This document shows, piece after piece, positions 8,087 through 18,200 of a DNA stretch of 64,000 nucleotides. The stretch's first letter is position 1. Every line of letters begins with the position of its first letter. Below the pieces are notes generated by a model. The model worked only from the letters and a program-made list of their open reading frames with translations. It made no database searches and was not told where the DNA came from. Location of the stretch: assembly GCF_007827365.1 (NCBI RefSeq), contig NZ_VISI01000002.1, positions 1,679,001-1,743,000 on the forward strand. The letters run 5' to 3'. Source of the stretch: Olleya sp. Hel_I_94 (GTDB lineage: Bacteria; Bacteroidota; Bacteroidia; Flavobacteriales; Flavobacteriaceae). The position numbers and the translations under genes were made by a program.

Positions 8087-8821
8087 TTATTTAAAGTAAG
8101 ATAATAAATCTGATTTTTTTGAAGCAGACACCATAATTTCTTGTCCGTTACTAAGTATAACACTTCCTCCTTTTCCTTTAACGTATTTAACGACTTCGCT
8201 TACATTAATTAGGTAGCTTTTGTGTACACGAGCAAATCCTGATGGTGTTAAAGCGTCTTCAAAATATTTTAGTGTCTTACTGACTACTTTCTTTTTATTG
8301 TTGTTTAAATAGATCTCAGTATAATTATCATCTGCTTTACAATACAAAATATCTTTAGTATTTAACACCTCAAAACCGTCTTGCTGTGGTATGGTTATTT
8401 TACCTGCTACATTATTGGTTTTAGGTATTAATACTTGGTCTTGTAATGCGTCTTCTTTTAACTTAATTTCGGATACATAGTCAACTGCTTTAATGAGCTC
8501 GTCAATATCTATTGGTTTCATTAAATAATAAGATGCGTGTGCATTTAGGGCATCCATTGCGTAATTGTTATATGCGGTTACAAAAATGGTTTCGAAATCA
8601 CGATCACCAACTTTGTCTAATAAATCAAATGCGTTACCATATGGCATCTCTACATCTAAAAACACTAGGTCTAAATCTAAGGTGCGTATTAACTCTAAGG
8701 CTTCGTTTATGTTTTCTGCCTCGCCAATTATATTAACTTTTGGACAGTATTTAGTTAAGTAGTTTTTTAATATGGCTCTACTTTGTGCTTCGTCTTCTAC
8801 TAATATTGCGTTTAGTTTCAT
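8087..8821 (-). CDS. LytTR-family response regulator
   Basis: The 244-residue product has a receiver domain (about 3-120) with acidic pocket VEDE, phosphoacceptor Asp56 in LVFLDVEMP, conserved Thr in FVTAYN and Lys in LMKPID. A LytTR DNA-binding domain follows (about 145-244: ILYCKADDNYTEIYL, ARVHKSYLINV). It is the partner of the histidine kinase encoded two genes upstream. The lipoprotein gene ends 14 bases before this start, giving a compact three-gene operon. Target genes cannot be told from sequence. Confidence 0.93.
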   Translation of the reverse strand: MKLNAILVEDEAQSRAILKNYLTKYCPKVNIIGEAENINEALELIRTLDLDLVFLDVEMPYGNAFDLLDKVGDRDFETIFVTAYNNYAMDALNAHASYYLMKPIDIDELIKAVDYVSEIKLKEDALQDQVLIPKTNNVAGKITIPQQDGFEVLNTKDILYCKADDNYTEIYLNNNKKKVVSKTLKYFEDALTPSGFARVHKSYLINVSEVVKYVKGKGGSVILSNGQEIMVSASKKSDLLSYFK

Positions 8822-8835
8822 ATACTATTATATTT

Positions 8836-9210
8836 TTAGTCTTCCTTTAAAGTTAATCGACTTTTTTTTAATTTCCATTGACCACAAATGGTAGAATAAA
8901 TAATTAATACTCTTTTACGCTTTCCATTTATCTCTGGAGCGTTTGGATCTTTTACAGATTGTGCACTTACTATTTTATTTTTACTATTATTAAATATTAA
9001 TTTTTCCACAAGGTCCTGACTTGCTACTTTCCCATCTAACACAATTATACTTATTTCGCGTTTATCGTTTTCAGCAGTAACTAACTCTGTGAAAGAATTA
9101 ATATTTAGAGGTGATTTATTAATTATATTTTTACATGGCTCTTCAATTTTAGAAGATTTACAACTTAAAATCAATACTAAAAATACTAAGCTAGCCAAAA
9201 TGGATTTCAT
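8836..9210 (-). CDS. Small lipoprotein encoded between kinase and regulator
   Basis: The 124-residue product has a signal peptide with lipobox LILSC (Cys17). The mature part contains SIIVLDGKVASQDLVEKL and a KRKRVLIIYST segment, resembling the short plug-like proteins in which a named residue (DGK) heads a beta-strand; no family can be assigned with certainty. Its start is 2 bases after the kinase stop, so translation is likely coupled. An accessory sensing role for the kinase is an inference from position only. Confidence 0.7.
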   Translation of the reverse strand: MKSILASLVFLVLILSCKSSKIEEPCKNIINKSPLNINSFTELVTAENDKREISIIVLDGKVASQDLVEKLIFNNSKNKIVSAQSVKDPNAPEINGKRKRVLIIYSTICGQWKLKKSRLTLKED

Positions 9211-9212
9211 TT

Positions 9213-11375
9213 TTAATCTTTTTTGATTGTCAATACTACTTTTGTCCCTACATCTCCTTCTGTTCCATTATCGTCTATAAACACATCAACTTTGTCTTTA
9301 TACATTTGGTTTAAAATAGAGACTCGCTTTTTAATATTTCCTAATCCTTTAGAGTTATGTTTTTGTTGATTTTGGGTCTTTAAACTTTTAGATTTAGTAC
9401 GTCCAATACCATTATCTGCAATTGTTATTGCTATCACTCCTTTTTGTTTTTTGGTTATTGAAATTTCTAACAATCCCATATCATTTTTATAACGTAGTCC
9501 ATGCCATACTGCATTTTCTATGTAGGGTTGTAGTAACATAGGCGGAATCTGATAGGCTTCGATATCTATAGTTTTGTCTATATTAATGGTGTATTCAAAC
9601 TTATCCTTAAACCTGAAATGCTCCAACTTTGTGTATAATTCTATAAGTTCAATTTCTTTTTGAAGCGGAATAAAATCTTCTTCAGAATTCTCTAAAACTG
9701 CACGCATTAATTTAGAAAAATCGGATAGGTATTTGTTTGCAGTCCTCTCGTCATTAGTCGCAATAAAACTGTTTACCGAGTTTAGTGCATTGAAAATAAA
9801 ATGTGGATTCATTTGACTACGTAAAGACTTTAATGCCAATAAATTGTTTGCCAATTTTTGTTGTTTTATATATTTAAACATTAAATAAGCTGCTACTGCC
9901 AACAGGAATAAACCACCTATTAATGAGTATATTATTAGCTGTTGACTTTTATTTTTTTCTTCAGATAATTCAACTTGACTTAGCGTTAACTTTCGGTCTG
10001 TTTCTAGAGTTGTGATTCGGTTTTGCTTTTCGGCTATACTTTTATTAAATCGTGCTGCTTGCGATATTTCTTGCTCTTTTTTAATGTATAGTTGATCAAC
10101 GGTTTTCACATACTCGTCAAACATTAATTTAGCTTCGCTAAAATTACCAGACTCGACATACACATCTGTTAGTTTTTTAGTCGCATCTTTTTTTACTATT
10201 AAATCTTCTTTTTTATCTGCTTCTTCAATACTTTTTTCTAGGTATGGAATGGCTTCTTTATATTCCTTTTGAAGGAAATACGCATTACCAATTTTATAGT
10301 TTTGTTTTTGCTTAGTTATGTTACTCTCGTTAGCTATTATGGAGTCTTTTTCAATAACAGCTATATCTTTAATGATCTCTTTTCTGGTTTTAATTTCTTG
10401 ATCGTAAGATTGATTGACATTTTGAAAATCTGCAAACTTAATTTTTTGTTCTACCTCTCTTGTTTTATTTTCTTGAGCAGCAAGCGCTACAGAGTTTTCT
10501 AGTAAAACTTCGGCTTTAGCCTTTTTACCTTCTGAATTGTAAACCTCTCCTAGTTTAGAATTTAAGTCTGTAACTTTAGGCAAAATTTGATTAGTAGTTG
10601 CTTCTTTTAATCCTTCTGTATAAGCTTGCGTTGCTTTACTGTTTTGATTGATTTGAGCATACACATCACCTAATCCTTCGTAACGTATTACGTTTTGCCA
10701 ATTAGACAAATCGCTATTTTTTAAACTATTATAAATGGCTAAACTCTCCTGGTGGTTTTTGTTTTTAAAATAGGCTTTAGCTAATTTTAAATTAACGTCT
10801 GTTGAGTTTACATTATTTAAACTTATACGATAGTTTGTTACCGCTAAATCGTATTGTTTCCAATACATATAGATGTCTGCTAAGACCTCAAAAGCTTCGG
10901 CATTTTGCTTAACAGATGTACTTTTTGGAATACTTTCAGTTATAAACTGTATACTTTTTTCTGCTGAAATTTTCTTGTAAAAAACAGCTGAATCAATGGT
11001 ACTTTTAAAAGTATTAGATTTGGTTTTTATCTTTTTAACATAGGCATCCTCGATTAAGGCATGGACTTCTACGGTTATATCGTCATCGGATTTTACGGTG
11101 TAATAAATAGTCTCAAAATCCTTGTGACTAATCATAATCTCATCTCCTATTTTTACATTAATTCTAAATTCGCCACTTAAACTGGTACTAGTGTAAGATC
11201 CTCCATTAACTTGGATGTTAACATCAACTATTGGATTATAAGTATCCACCTCTCTAACTAACCCTTTTACAGTAAAAGTAGCCTCTTCAGATTTATTTAA
11301 CTGATGTTGCGCTTGCATGATTTGCTGTGCTGTTAGACACAACAAAATAGTTAGTAGTATGCGTAGGTTTTTCAT
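9213..11375 (-). CDS. Sensor histidine kinase with TPR repeats (LytS/HisKA_4 type)
   Basis: The 720-residue kinase starts with a signal peptide (1-22), then a carboxypeptidase-regulatory-like beta domain (about 35-110), a TPR/helical region (about 150-450), one membrane helix (about 478-498, IIYSLIGGLFLLAVAAYLMF), and a cytoplasmic kinase of the His_kinase (PF06580) type. The phosphoacceptor is His525 in NPHFIFNALN; the ATP-binding N-box is QPYIENAVWHG (from 616) and the G-box DNGIGR (from 654). The periplasmic beta domain plus TPR part is the presumed sensor. First gene of the operon with the lipoprotein and LytTR regulator; divergent from the SIMPL gene across about 200 bases holding both promoters. 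Confidence 0.92.
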   Translation of the reverse strand: MKNLRILLTILLCLTAQQIMQAQHQLNKSEEATFTVKGLVREVDTYNPIVDVNIQVNGGSYTSTSLSGEFRINVKIGDEIMISHKDFETIYYTVKSDDDITVEVHALIEDAYVKKIKTKSNTFKSTIDSAVFYKKISAEKSIQFITESIPKSTSVKQNAEAFEVLADIYMYWKQYDLAVTNYRISLNNVNSTDVNLKLAKAYFKNKNHQESLAIYNSLKNSDLSNWQNVIRYEGLGDVYAQINQNSKATQAYTEGLKEATTNQILPKVTDLNSKLGEVYNSEGKKAKAEVLLENSVALAAQENKTREVEQKIKFADFQNVNQSYDQEIKTRKEIIKDIAVIEKDSIIANESNITKQKQNYKIGNAYFLQKEYKEAIPYLEKSIEEADKKEDLIVKKDATKKLTDVYVESGNFSEAKLMFDEYVKTVDQLYIKKEQEISQAARFNKSIAEKQNRITTLETDRKLTLSQVELSEEKNKSQQLIIYSLIGGLFLLAVAAYLMFKYIKQQKLANNLLALKSLRSQMNPHFIFNALNSVNSFIATNDERTANKYLSDFSKLMRAVLENSEEDFIPLQKEIELIELYTKLEHFRFKDKFEYTINIDKTIDIEAYQIPPMLLQPYIENAVWHGLRYKNDMGLLEISITKKQKGVIAITIADNGIGRTKSKSLKTQNQQKHNSKGLGNIKKRVSILNQMYKDKVDVFIDDNGTEGDVGTKVVLTIKKD

Positions 11376-11582
11376 TTATTAAATTATAGAATATAAACTT
11401 ACGCACTTTAGCCCATTAAATAAAATGTACTTTTTTCAATTTGATAAGTAAAATAACCAAAATTATAGTCTTAACTCATTTATATACCAAACTGACTCAT
11501 TTATGTTGTTAGTTTACTCAATCTAGCTTTTGTTTTAAATATGTTGCCTATAGGTTTACCAAAATTAAAACTTAAAGCAATT

Positions 11583-12596
11583 ATGAAATATTCAAAATTA
11601 TTTGCCCTATTCACTTTACTATCTATTAACATCCAAGCACAACACATGGGAAATCTTAATCAAGGCATTTCCAGACAAAATATAACTAGCGGAAATGCTA
11701 TTGCTTATGGTAACTCACTTAGACAAGTTACACCTAATTTAAATCCTAACAGTACTATTATAATTGACGTTAGAGCGTTGCAAAATGTAAAAGCAACTAC
11801 CTACACTGCTATTTTTAATGTTACTCAAATTGGAGAAACTGCTGAAATCACTAATACCCTTTTAAATGATCGTATTGCAAATATCAAAACAGAGTTAACG
11901 TCAATTGGAATTTTAGAAAAGGATATTGCTATTGACGTGATATCGTTTGTTCCTGTTTATGAGGTAGAGGTCACTAAAAAGCTATTTAGCAAAACGTATA
12001 CTGAAGTCCCTAAAGGATTTGAGCTGCAACAAAACATACACATCCAATTTACTAAGACACAACAATTTGAAAAAATTCTTACTGCTTGTGCTAAAAATGA
12101 AATTTATAACTTGGTAAAAGTGGATTATTATATTGAAAACATTGCTGATGTGTATAAGAATCTACAAACTAAACTTTTAAATTTAATTACCGAAAAAAAA
12201 GAATATTACAATCTACTAGGTTTTAAATTAGAAAACTATAATGCTGTCATGGCTGATCAAAAATATTGTTACTTCCCAAAAGATTTTTATCAAAATTATC
12301 AGGCATTTAACAGCATATCTTTCCAAGCTTTAAAACAGGATAAAGGTGTTACTGAAGTAAAAAAACAAACCTCATATTACTACCAACCTTTGTCTTACGA
12401 GAACTATGATATTGTAATTAATCCTTCAATATTAGAGCCTGTTGTACAAATTGGTATGGAAATAAAACTACATTTTAAACCAAAACCAGCTGAGCAAAAA
12501 CAAGACCCTATTGTTAAAACAGAAATCAAACATAAATACTTTGTTATATCACCTGACGGAACCATTGACGTTAAAGAGTTAAATACTAACCACTAA
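11583..12596 (+). CDS. SIMPL (DUF541)-domain exported protein
   Basis: The 337-residue product has a signal peptide ending SINIQAQ and then a SIMPL-type region (about 55-290) with the usual pattern: strand STIIIDVRA, a long helix with DRIANIKTELTSIGILEKDI and a later NLVKVDYYIEN strand. SIMPL proteins are periplasmic or surface proteins of poorly known function. The frame can be extended to an ATG at 11541, but only the ATG at 11583 places the signal peptide correctly. The C-terminus (YFVISPDGTIDVKEL) is separate from the SIMPL core. Monocistronic, closed by a perfect bidirectional terminator. Confidence 0.75.
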   Translation: MKYSKLFALFTLLSINIQAQHMGNLNQGISRQNITSGNAIAYGNSLRQVTPNLNPNSTIIIDVRALQNVKATTYTAIFNVTQIGETAEITNTLLNDRIANIKTELTSIGILEKDIAIDVISFVPVYEVEVTKKLFSKTYTEVPKGFELQQNIHIQFTKTQQFEKILTACAKNEIYNLVKVDYYIENIADVYKNLQTKLLNLITEKKEYYNLLGFKLENYNAVMADQKYCYFPKDFYQNYQAFNSISFQALKQDKGVTEVKKQTSYYYQPLSYENYDIVINPSILEPVVQIGMEIKLHFKPKPAEQKQDPIVKTEIKHKYFVISPDGTIDVKELNTNH

Positions 12597-12608
12597 TTAA
12601 AGCCATAA

Positions 12609-12638
12609 AAAAAAGCCTCATTATAATGAGGCTTTTTT
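12609..12638. terminator. Bidirectional terminator between SIMPL gene and porP-like gene
   Basis: A 30-base perfect palindrome with A6 at one end and T6 at the other and a GC core (GCCTCATTATAATGAGGC). It serves both convergent genes. Confidence 0.9.
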
Positions 12639-12658
12639 AATAAATTATATATTGACAA

Positions 12659-13669
12659 TTAGTTAATTGCAGGACAATTACAACTGTATCTTTCTTTACC
12701 ACAGTTAAAGTTAAACCCTAATGTTAATTGGTGGAATCCACCATTATTAAATACTACAGAGTTTGCTTGGTAGCTATAGTTGTAAGCAAACACAAAGTTG
12801 TTTACTTCCACACCTAATATTGGTGTAATATATTGTAGTTTTTGGCTACTTACTCCAGATCCATCTCTAAATTCTGCACCATCTAAAGATCGTCTGTAAG
12901 ATAATCCTCCCCAAACCTTACCAAAGTCCACGGATTTGTATGCTTTTATGTTAAGGTCAAAGGATGCTTCCTCTGTAGCATCTCTATACATAAACATAGC
13001 AGAAGGCTCAAAACTCCATTCGCTACCATAGCTTCCAAAGGTATTTCCTACAGATACTAAGTAAGTTCTTAAATTGTCATAGCTTATACCTTGCTCATTA
13101 AAATTAATACCATCATTTTTCAGTAAGTTTTTTACTGTTGCGTGTGCATAAAAATCATATAAGAAGTAAGAAAAACCAAAGTCTACATTAAAATTAGTAG
13201 CAGACTGCTCTATTCCAGCAATAATAGGATCAAATCCATCAGCTAAAAAGCTAGTTTCATCTAACTTATATTGTATCGCTCCAACACTTAAACCAAAAGA
13301 TAATTGGTTTAGGTCAGTAGTACTTCTTGAAAACATTAAATGGTGTGCGTAAGTAAAATAAGCACCAGTTTGAGAGTGGTATCCATTTTTATCACTATAC
13401 ACAATAGCTCCAATACCAGATTGCGAGTCTCCAATTCTACCATTTACACTAGCAGTAATTAACTTTGGAGCATCATCATCTCCAAACCACTGCTGTCTTC
13501 CTGTAACCCTAAGTTTAGCGCAATTTGCTGCACCAGCCATAGATGGGTGAATCAAGTAGTAGTTATCAGTTAAATAATCTGAGTAGATTGGTAATCCCTC
13601 TTGGGCTTTTGAAAATTGAGTGCCAAATAAAGCAACAATTGCTATTAAAAATATGTTTTTTAATCTCAT
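12659..13669 (-). CDS. PorP/SprF-family outer-membrane protein of the type IX secretion system
   Basis: PorP/SprF proteins are outer-membrane beta-barrels that help secrete or retain type IX substrates with type B C-terminal signals. The 336-residue product has a signal peptide ending SKAQ, the family opening (PIYSDYLTDNYYLIHPSMAGAA) and many alternating aromatic strands (GIGAIVYSDKNGYHSQTG). The C-terminus has an unusual Cys-rich end (NCGKERYSCNCPAIN). In many flavobacteria this gene lies directly behind its large partner; here the likely partner ends 1.56 kb upstream, with two plus-strand genes in between. Confidence 0.9.
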   Translation of the reverse strand: MRLKNIFLIAIVALFGTQFSKAQEGLPIYSDYLTDNYYLIHPSMAGAANCAKLRVTGRQQWFGDDDAPKLITASVNGRIGDSQSGIGAIVYSDKNGYHSQTGAYFTYAHHLMFSRSTTDLNQLSFGLSVGAIQYKLDETSFLADGFDPIIAGIEQSATNFNVDFGFSYFLYDFYAHATVKNLLKNDGINFNEQGISYDNLRTYLVSVGNTFGSYGSEWSFEPSAMFMYRDATEEASFDLNIKAYKSVDFGKVWGGLSYRRSLDGAEFRDGSGVSSQKLQYITPILGVEVNNFVFAYNYSYQANSVVFNNGGFHQLTLGFNFNCGKERYSCNCPAIN

Positions 13670-13758
13670 AATCTCTTATTTCGAGGTAGACAGGTCTATA
13701 AAATAGCTACGCTATTGGGTTTATAACTAACTTTTAACTTAAAATTAAAAGTGAGTCT

Positions 13759-13790
13759 CAAATATATAAATTTACAACGTATAATTTCAA
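13759..13790 (-). promoter_or_regulatory. Bacteroidota-type promoter for the porP/sprF-like gene
   Basis: On the minus strand TTG (13790-13788) is followed by 21 bases and TATATTTG (13766-13759), matching the Flavobacterium consensus TTG-N17-23-TAnnTTTG. The leader would be roughly 85 bases and contains a small hairpin (AATAGC at 13702-13707 with GCTATT at 13711-13716). Confidence 0.5.
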
Positions 13791-13920
13791 TCGTAAAAGT
13801 TAAAGGTTCAAGATAAAAATGTTTTATCAAATAAACCTCAAAAATCGTTAAATTTTATAAAAATCAAATATAATAGATATCTATACTTTTCTTTAGTATT
13901 TTTGCAAAAAAAAAGTAACA

Positions 13921-14823
13921 ATGAGTGATTTTAAAGTTTCAATACAAGAAACCTCTAACCCTACCATAATTAAATTCGAATTAAACCAATTTATAACCAA
14001 GCACCAAAGCTTTGAATTTAACAACATTGACGAGGCTAAAGACTCACCTTTAGCACAACAATTATTTTATCTTCCTTTTGTAAAAAAAGTTTACATATCT
14101 AGCAATTTTATAGCTATTGAAAGATATAATATTGTAGAATGGAACGATGTTAAGACTGAAGTAGCAGAACAGATTGAATCCTACCTAAACGATGGTGGAA
14201 TAGCTGTGTCAGAAACTGCTGTAACAAAAAAGGTTGCTGTAACCGTTTACACGGAAAGCACGCCAAACCCATCAGTACTAAAATTTGTTTCAAACAAAAA
14301 ATTAGTTACCTCTTCTTATGAGTTTACCTCAATCGAAACAGCTAAGCCATCACCTATGGCTACAGCATTATTTCATTTTCCATTTGTTAAAAGCGTCTTT
14401 TTTGACGAAAACTATGTGTCAATCACAAAATATGATATCGCAGAATGGAATGACATTTCTTTTGAATTAAGAGAGTTTATAAAAAATTACATAGAGGATG
14501 CTAAAGAAATAGTATCACCTAATGCACCAGAAGTTGTTGAAAAATCTGTAGAAAAAGTAGAAGCACACTTTGAAACATTAGATGACACCTCTAAGCAAAT
14601 TGTAAACATTCTAGAAGAATATATTAAGCCTGCTGTTGCAAGTGATGGAGGGAACATCCAATTTGAATCCTATGATGAAACTACTAAAACCGTAAAAGTA
14701 ATTTTACAAGGTGCATGTAGTGGTTGTCCATCTTCAACATTTACATTAAAAAACGGAATTGAAAATATGCTTAAAGAGATGTTAGCAGGAAAAGTAGAAT
14801 CTGTTGTAGCTCTAAATGGTTAA
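13921..14823 (+). CDS. NifU-type Fe-S scaffold protein with two Nfu N-terminal domains
   Basis: Iron-sulfur carrier/scaffold protein. The 300 residues hold two tandem Nfu_N domains (about 4-95 and 105-195; the second opens with the signature YTESTPNPSVLKFV) and a C-terminal NifU domain (about 222-300) with the cluster-binding CSGC at Cys266 and Cys269. A duplicated N-terminal domain is common in Bacteroidota. It is divergent from porP across a 251-base gap; a TATTTTTG -7-like element lies at 13897-13904 on its own strand. No other Fe-S assembly gene is nearby. Confidence 0.92.
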   Translation: MSDFKVSIQETSNPTIIKFELNQFITKHQSFEFNNIDEAKDSPLAQQLFYLPFVKKVYISSNFIAIERYNIVEWNDVKTEVAEQIESYLNDGGIAVSETAVTKKVAVTVYTESTPNPSVLKFVSNKKLVTSSYEFTSIETAKPSPMATALFHFPFVKSVFFDENYVSITKYDIAEWNDISFELREFIKNYIEDAKEIVSPNAPEVVEKSVEKVEAHFETLDDTSKQIVNILEEYIKPAVASDGGNIQFESYDETTKTVKVILQGACSGCPSSTFTLKNGIENMLKEMLAGKVESVVALNG

Positions 14824-14944
14824 TTTCAACCTATAAAACACACTGTTTAACCCGACTACTATATTGTTAGAAGATTTAAATCATCAATTATTGTATTAAA
14901 AGTTGTAATTTTAAGAAACAAACAATAATTAAAATTTAAATATT

Positions 14945-15145
14945 ATGGCAGTATTAAAAGTAATCGAAGTATTATCAAACTCTGATAAAAGTTGGGAAGA
15001 TGCAACTAAAAAAGCTGTAAAGCATGCGTCTAAAAGCGTTAAAAACATTAGATCTGTTTATGTACAAGATCAAAGTGCTAGCGTTAAAGATGGTGAAGTT
15101 GTAGACTTTAGAGTTAATCTTAAAATTACATTTGAGGTTAATTAA
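14945..15145 (+). CDS. Dodecin family flavin-binding protein
   Basis: The 66-residue product has the complete dodecin fold pattern: VLKVIEVLSNSDKSWEDAT, a helix, IRSVYVQDQSA, and a last strand FRVNLKITFEV. Dodecins form hollow dodecamers that store or buffer flavins. The conserved Trp (SW) and Gln (VQDQ) that stack on and bind the isoalloxazine are present. It follows the NifU-type gene by 121 bases and ends in a bidirectional terminator. Confidence 0.93.
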   Translation: MAVLKVIEVLSNSDKSWEDATKKAVKHASKSVKNIRSVYVQDQSASVKDGEVVDFRVNLKITFEVN

Positions 15146-15170
15146 CACCTTTTTAAAATATAGTATTATA

Positions 15171-15202
15171 AAAAAAGCCTGAACATTTGTTCAGGCTTTT
15201 TT
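15171..15202. terminator. Bidirectional terminator between dodecin and the giant repeat protein
   Basis: Arms AAAAAAGCCTGAACA (15171-15185) and its exact complement (15188-15202) form a stem with a very short loop and A/T tracts on both sides, serving the two convergent genes. Confidence 0.9.
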
Positions 15203-15227
15203 ATTGGTGTTATTTAATCTTGCTTAA

Positions 15228-18200
15228 TTACCTTTTTAAAGTAAAGTGGGCTTTAAATTGTTTTCTTGTATTTGAGGTATCGTTTAGCTCTCTATACTCA
15301 ACCGTAAACCAGTAGTCACTAGTTGGCATTGGATTACCATTATACGTTCCATCCCATCCTAGTCCACTTGGGCTTAATTGTTTTAATAATTTACCGTAAC
15401 GATCAAAGATGTATATCTCGGCATCTAATTGGTCTTCTATTCCGTAAATGTTCCAAGTGTCGTTAAACCCATCGTCATTTGGTGTAAAGAAATGTGGATA
15501 GTCCATTACCATTACTGGTATACTTGCTTCTCCACAGCCATTAATGTCTCTTACTGTTATTATATGCTCTCCTGCTCCTACGTCTGTAAACATATACATG
15601 CCATCATTTGGTGTATTTGTTTCCCATGGTCCATCGTCTATACTAAACTCGAAGATTGAAACGCCACTTCCTGTTGCTGTTACTGATATGTTATGTACTT
15701 CTGCAAAGGCTGCTGTGGTTACTTCTGCGGTGATTACTGGTGGCTCACTTTCTTCTACCGTTGCAGAGTCGTCATTAGTACATCCTGTAACTGCATCTGT
15801 TACTATTACTGTATACAAACCACCTTGTGTTGGTGTTAAGCTGCTTCCTGTTTCTCCTGGAAGGGTTACGCTTTCTAATTGCCACTCAAAAGTGTAGTCT
15901 GTCGCACTTAATCCTGTATCTAATACTGGTGTGTTTACCACTTCGGTTCCGTTTGTATTAACACATAATAAATAAGTGTCATCTAAATCAAACTCTGGTA
16001 ATGGGTTAACTTGTAATGTGATTTCGGCAGTGTCATAACATACTGAGCTGTCTGCTTGATTATCTAACACACCATCGCCATCAATATCTACTGCATCTGC
16101 AATACCATCGCCATCAATGTCTATTTCATCAATTAAACCATCTGCATCTGTATCTGTTCCGTCTGATAGTCCATCGCCATCAACATCTATTAGGTCAAAA
16201 ACGCCATCTAAATCGGTATCAATTGTATCAATCGTTCCGTCGCCATTAAAGTCTATTCCTGTTGTCCCTAATCCTGCTAGGTCGATAGCCAATGGTAATA
16301 CAGTCATGGTATTGTTATCTACACGTACATAAATGACTTGTGGATTAACACTGTTTTCATATAAAAATGGTAACGCATCTGTTGCTGCATCGGCATCTGC
16401 TTGTGTGGCATAATAGCTTACAATGTAATTCGCTGGATCTTGTCCATCTAATACTTCTGGATTTAATGTTAATAAATCAAATTGTGCGCTATCATCAGTT
16501 GTGTCTCCATCGGTTTCCATATTGTCATCACATATCTGGTATACGATTGGTACTAAGTCTGGATTGGCTTGTGCTGCTTCCTGAACTTCGATATTAAATG
16601 TAGTGGTCGTATCACATCCTGTTAGGGTATTGGTAATGTTAACGTATATGGTTTGTGGGTTACTTGTATTGGTATATGGACTACTTAATGCATTCATTGC
16701 CATATCTGCTTCACCTTGTGTTTCATGATACGTTACAGTAAAGATTGTTCCGTCTTGTCCGTTTAGGATTTCTGGTGTTTTACTTTCTAAATCAAAGCCA
16801 TATTGACCATCATTAAATAATTCGCAATAGATATAATCTTCTATTGGGCTAACCTCTGGTAATGGATTTACTGTAATGTCAAAACTTACTATAGTATAAC
16901 ATCCTGTTCCTCCTGTTCCTGAGGCATCTGTTCCGTTTGTTACACGCATGTAAATCGTCTGCGGATTGATTGCTACGCCTGGATTATCTGGATCTTCATT
17001 ACTATGTGCTGTTGGATCTACTATTTGATTAGTTCCCATTAAGGCATCATCTAAATCCGTATAGTAACTTGCGCTTACGCCTAATTCTCCGTTTATTGTG
17101 GTTACTTCATTTGTGGTTAGGTCAAAGATTTCTATTAAATCATTTGGTCCTACAATATTCACATCATCACATAATTCTAAATCTGTAGGGTTTTGTAATG
17201 GTGTTGGGTTTGGTAACACACGGATGGTTAATGTTGTAAATGAGAAACATCCTGTATCTGCATCTGTGACTCTAACATAAACTGTTTGTGGGTTAGCTGG
17301 ATTTGTTCCTACCATCATATTAGTATACATGGTTGGGTCTACTATTGGACTAACATCGGCTTGTGCATTGGCTTGTGTTTCGTAATAGGTTACAATCCAA
17401 CTAGGATTACCTGCGGTAATTTCGTCGTTTTTAACCGTTAGGTCAAACGTTGCCATATCGTCATTGTTTTCGTAATAATCTGCATCTAACTCATCGCATA
17501 TTGCTAATGGTGTTGGTTGCACAATTACTGGTGGAAACTCAACTCGGATTATAAATGAGCCTGTTGTAACACATCCATTTACGTTACCTTCTAATCTAAC
17601 ATAAATTGTCTGTGGGTTAGTAACATTAGTATAGTTACCTGTGTTAACTATTGGGCTAGTTCCGTTGTCTGCTGCTATTTGTGTGGTGTGGTACGTTAAT
17701 GTAAAATCTGCTGGATCTTGTGTCCCTAAGATTTGTGGTGCCATTACTGTATCAAAATCAAATTGGCTAAACCCATCATCGTTATCATCACATACAATAT
17801 AATCATCGATTACTACTGGTACTACTGGTGATGGTTGTACTTGTAATGGTAATACGACTATTGTAAAACATCCTGTGATATCATTTTCTGCACGCACATA
17901 TATCATTTGCGTGTTTGCAACGATATTTGTGTATGGACTAACTAAGGCATTTAAATCGTTTGTCGCATCGGCTTGTGTTTCGTGATAACTGATGCTTACG
18001 TCTGGCTCTCCATTTAAGATCGTTGTTGTTTGACTGTCTAAATTAAAGGTTGTAAATCCGTCGTTATCGTCATCACATTCTATTAAAGCTACTGGACTTG
18101 CTTGTGGTGATGGGATAGGATTAACTCTTAAGTCTAATGTAATTGTGCTGACACAGCCTGTTACATTATCCACTGCTCTTACATAAACCGTTTGTGGGTT

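Noticed and set aside
8026..8163. N-terminal extension of the gamma carbonic anhydrase
   Set aside because: It overlaps the LytTR regulator coding region and lacks family similarity; ATG 8025 is the typical start.
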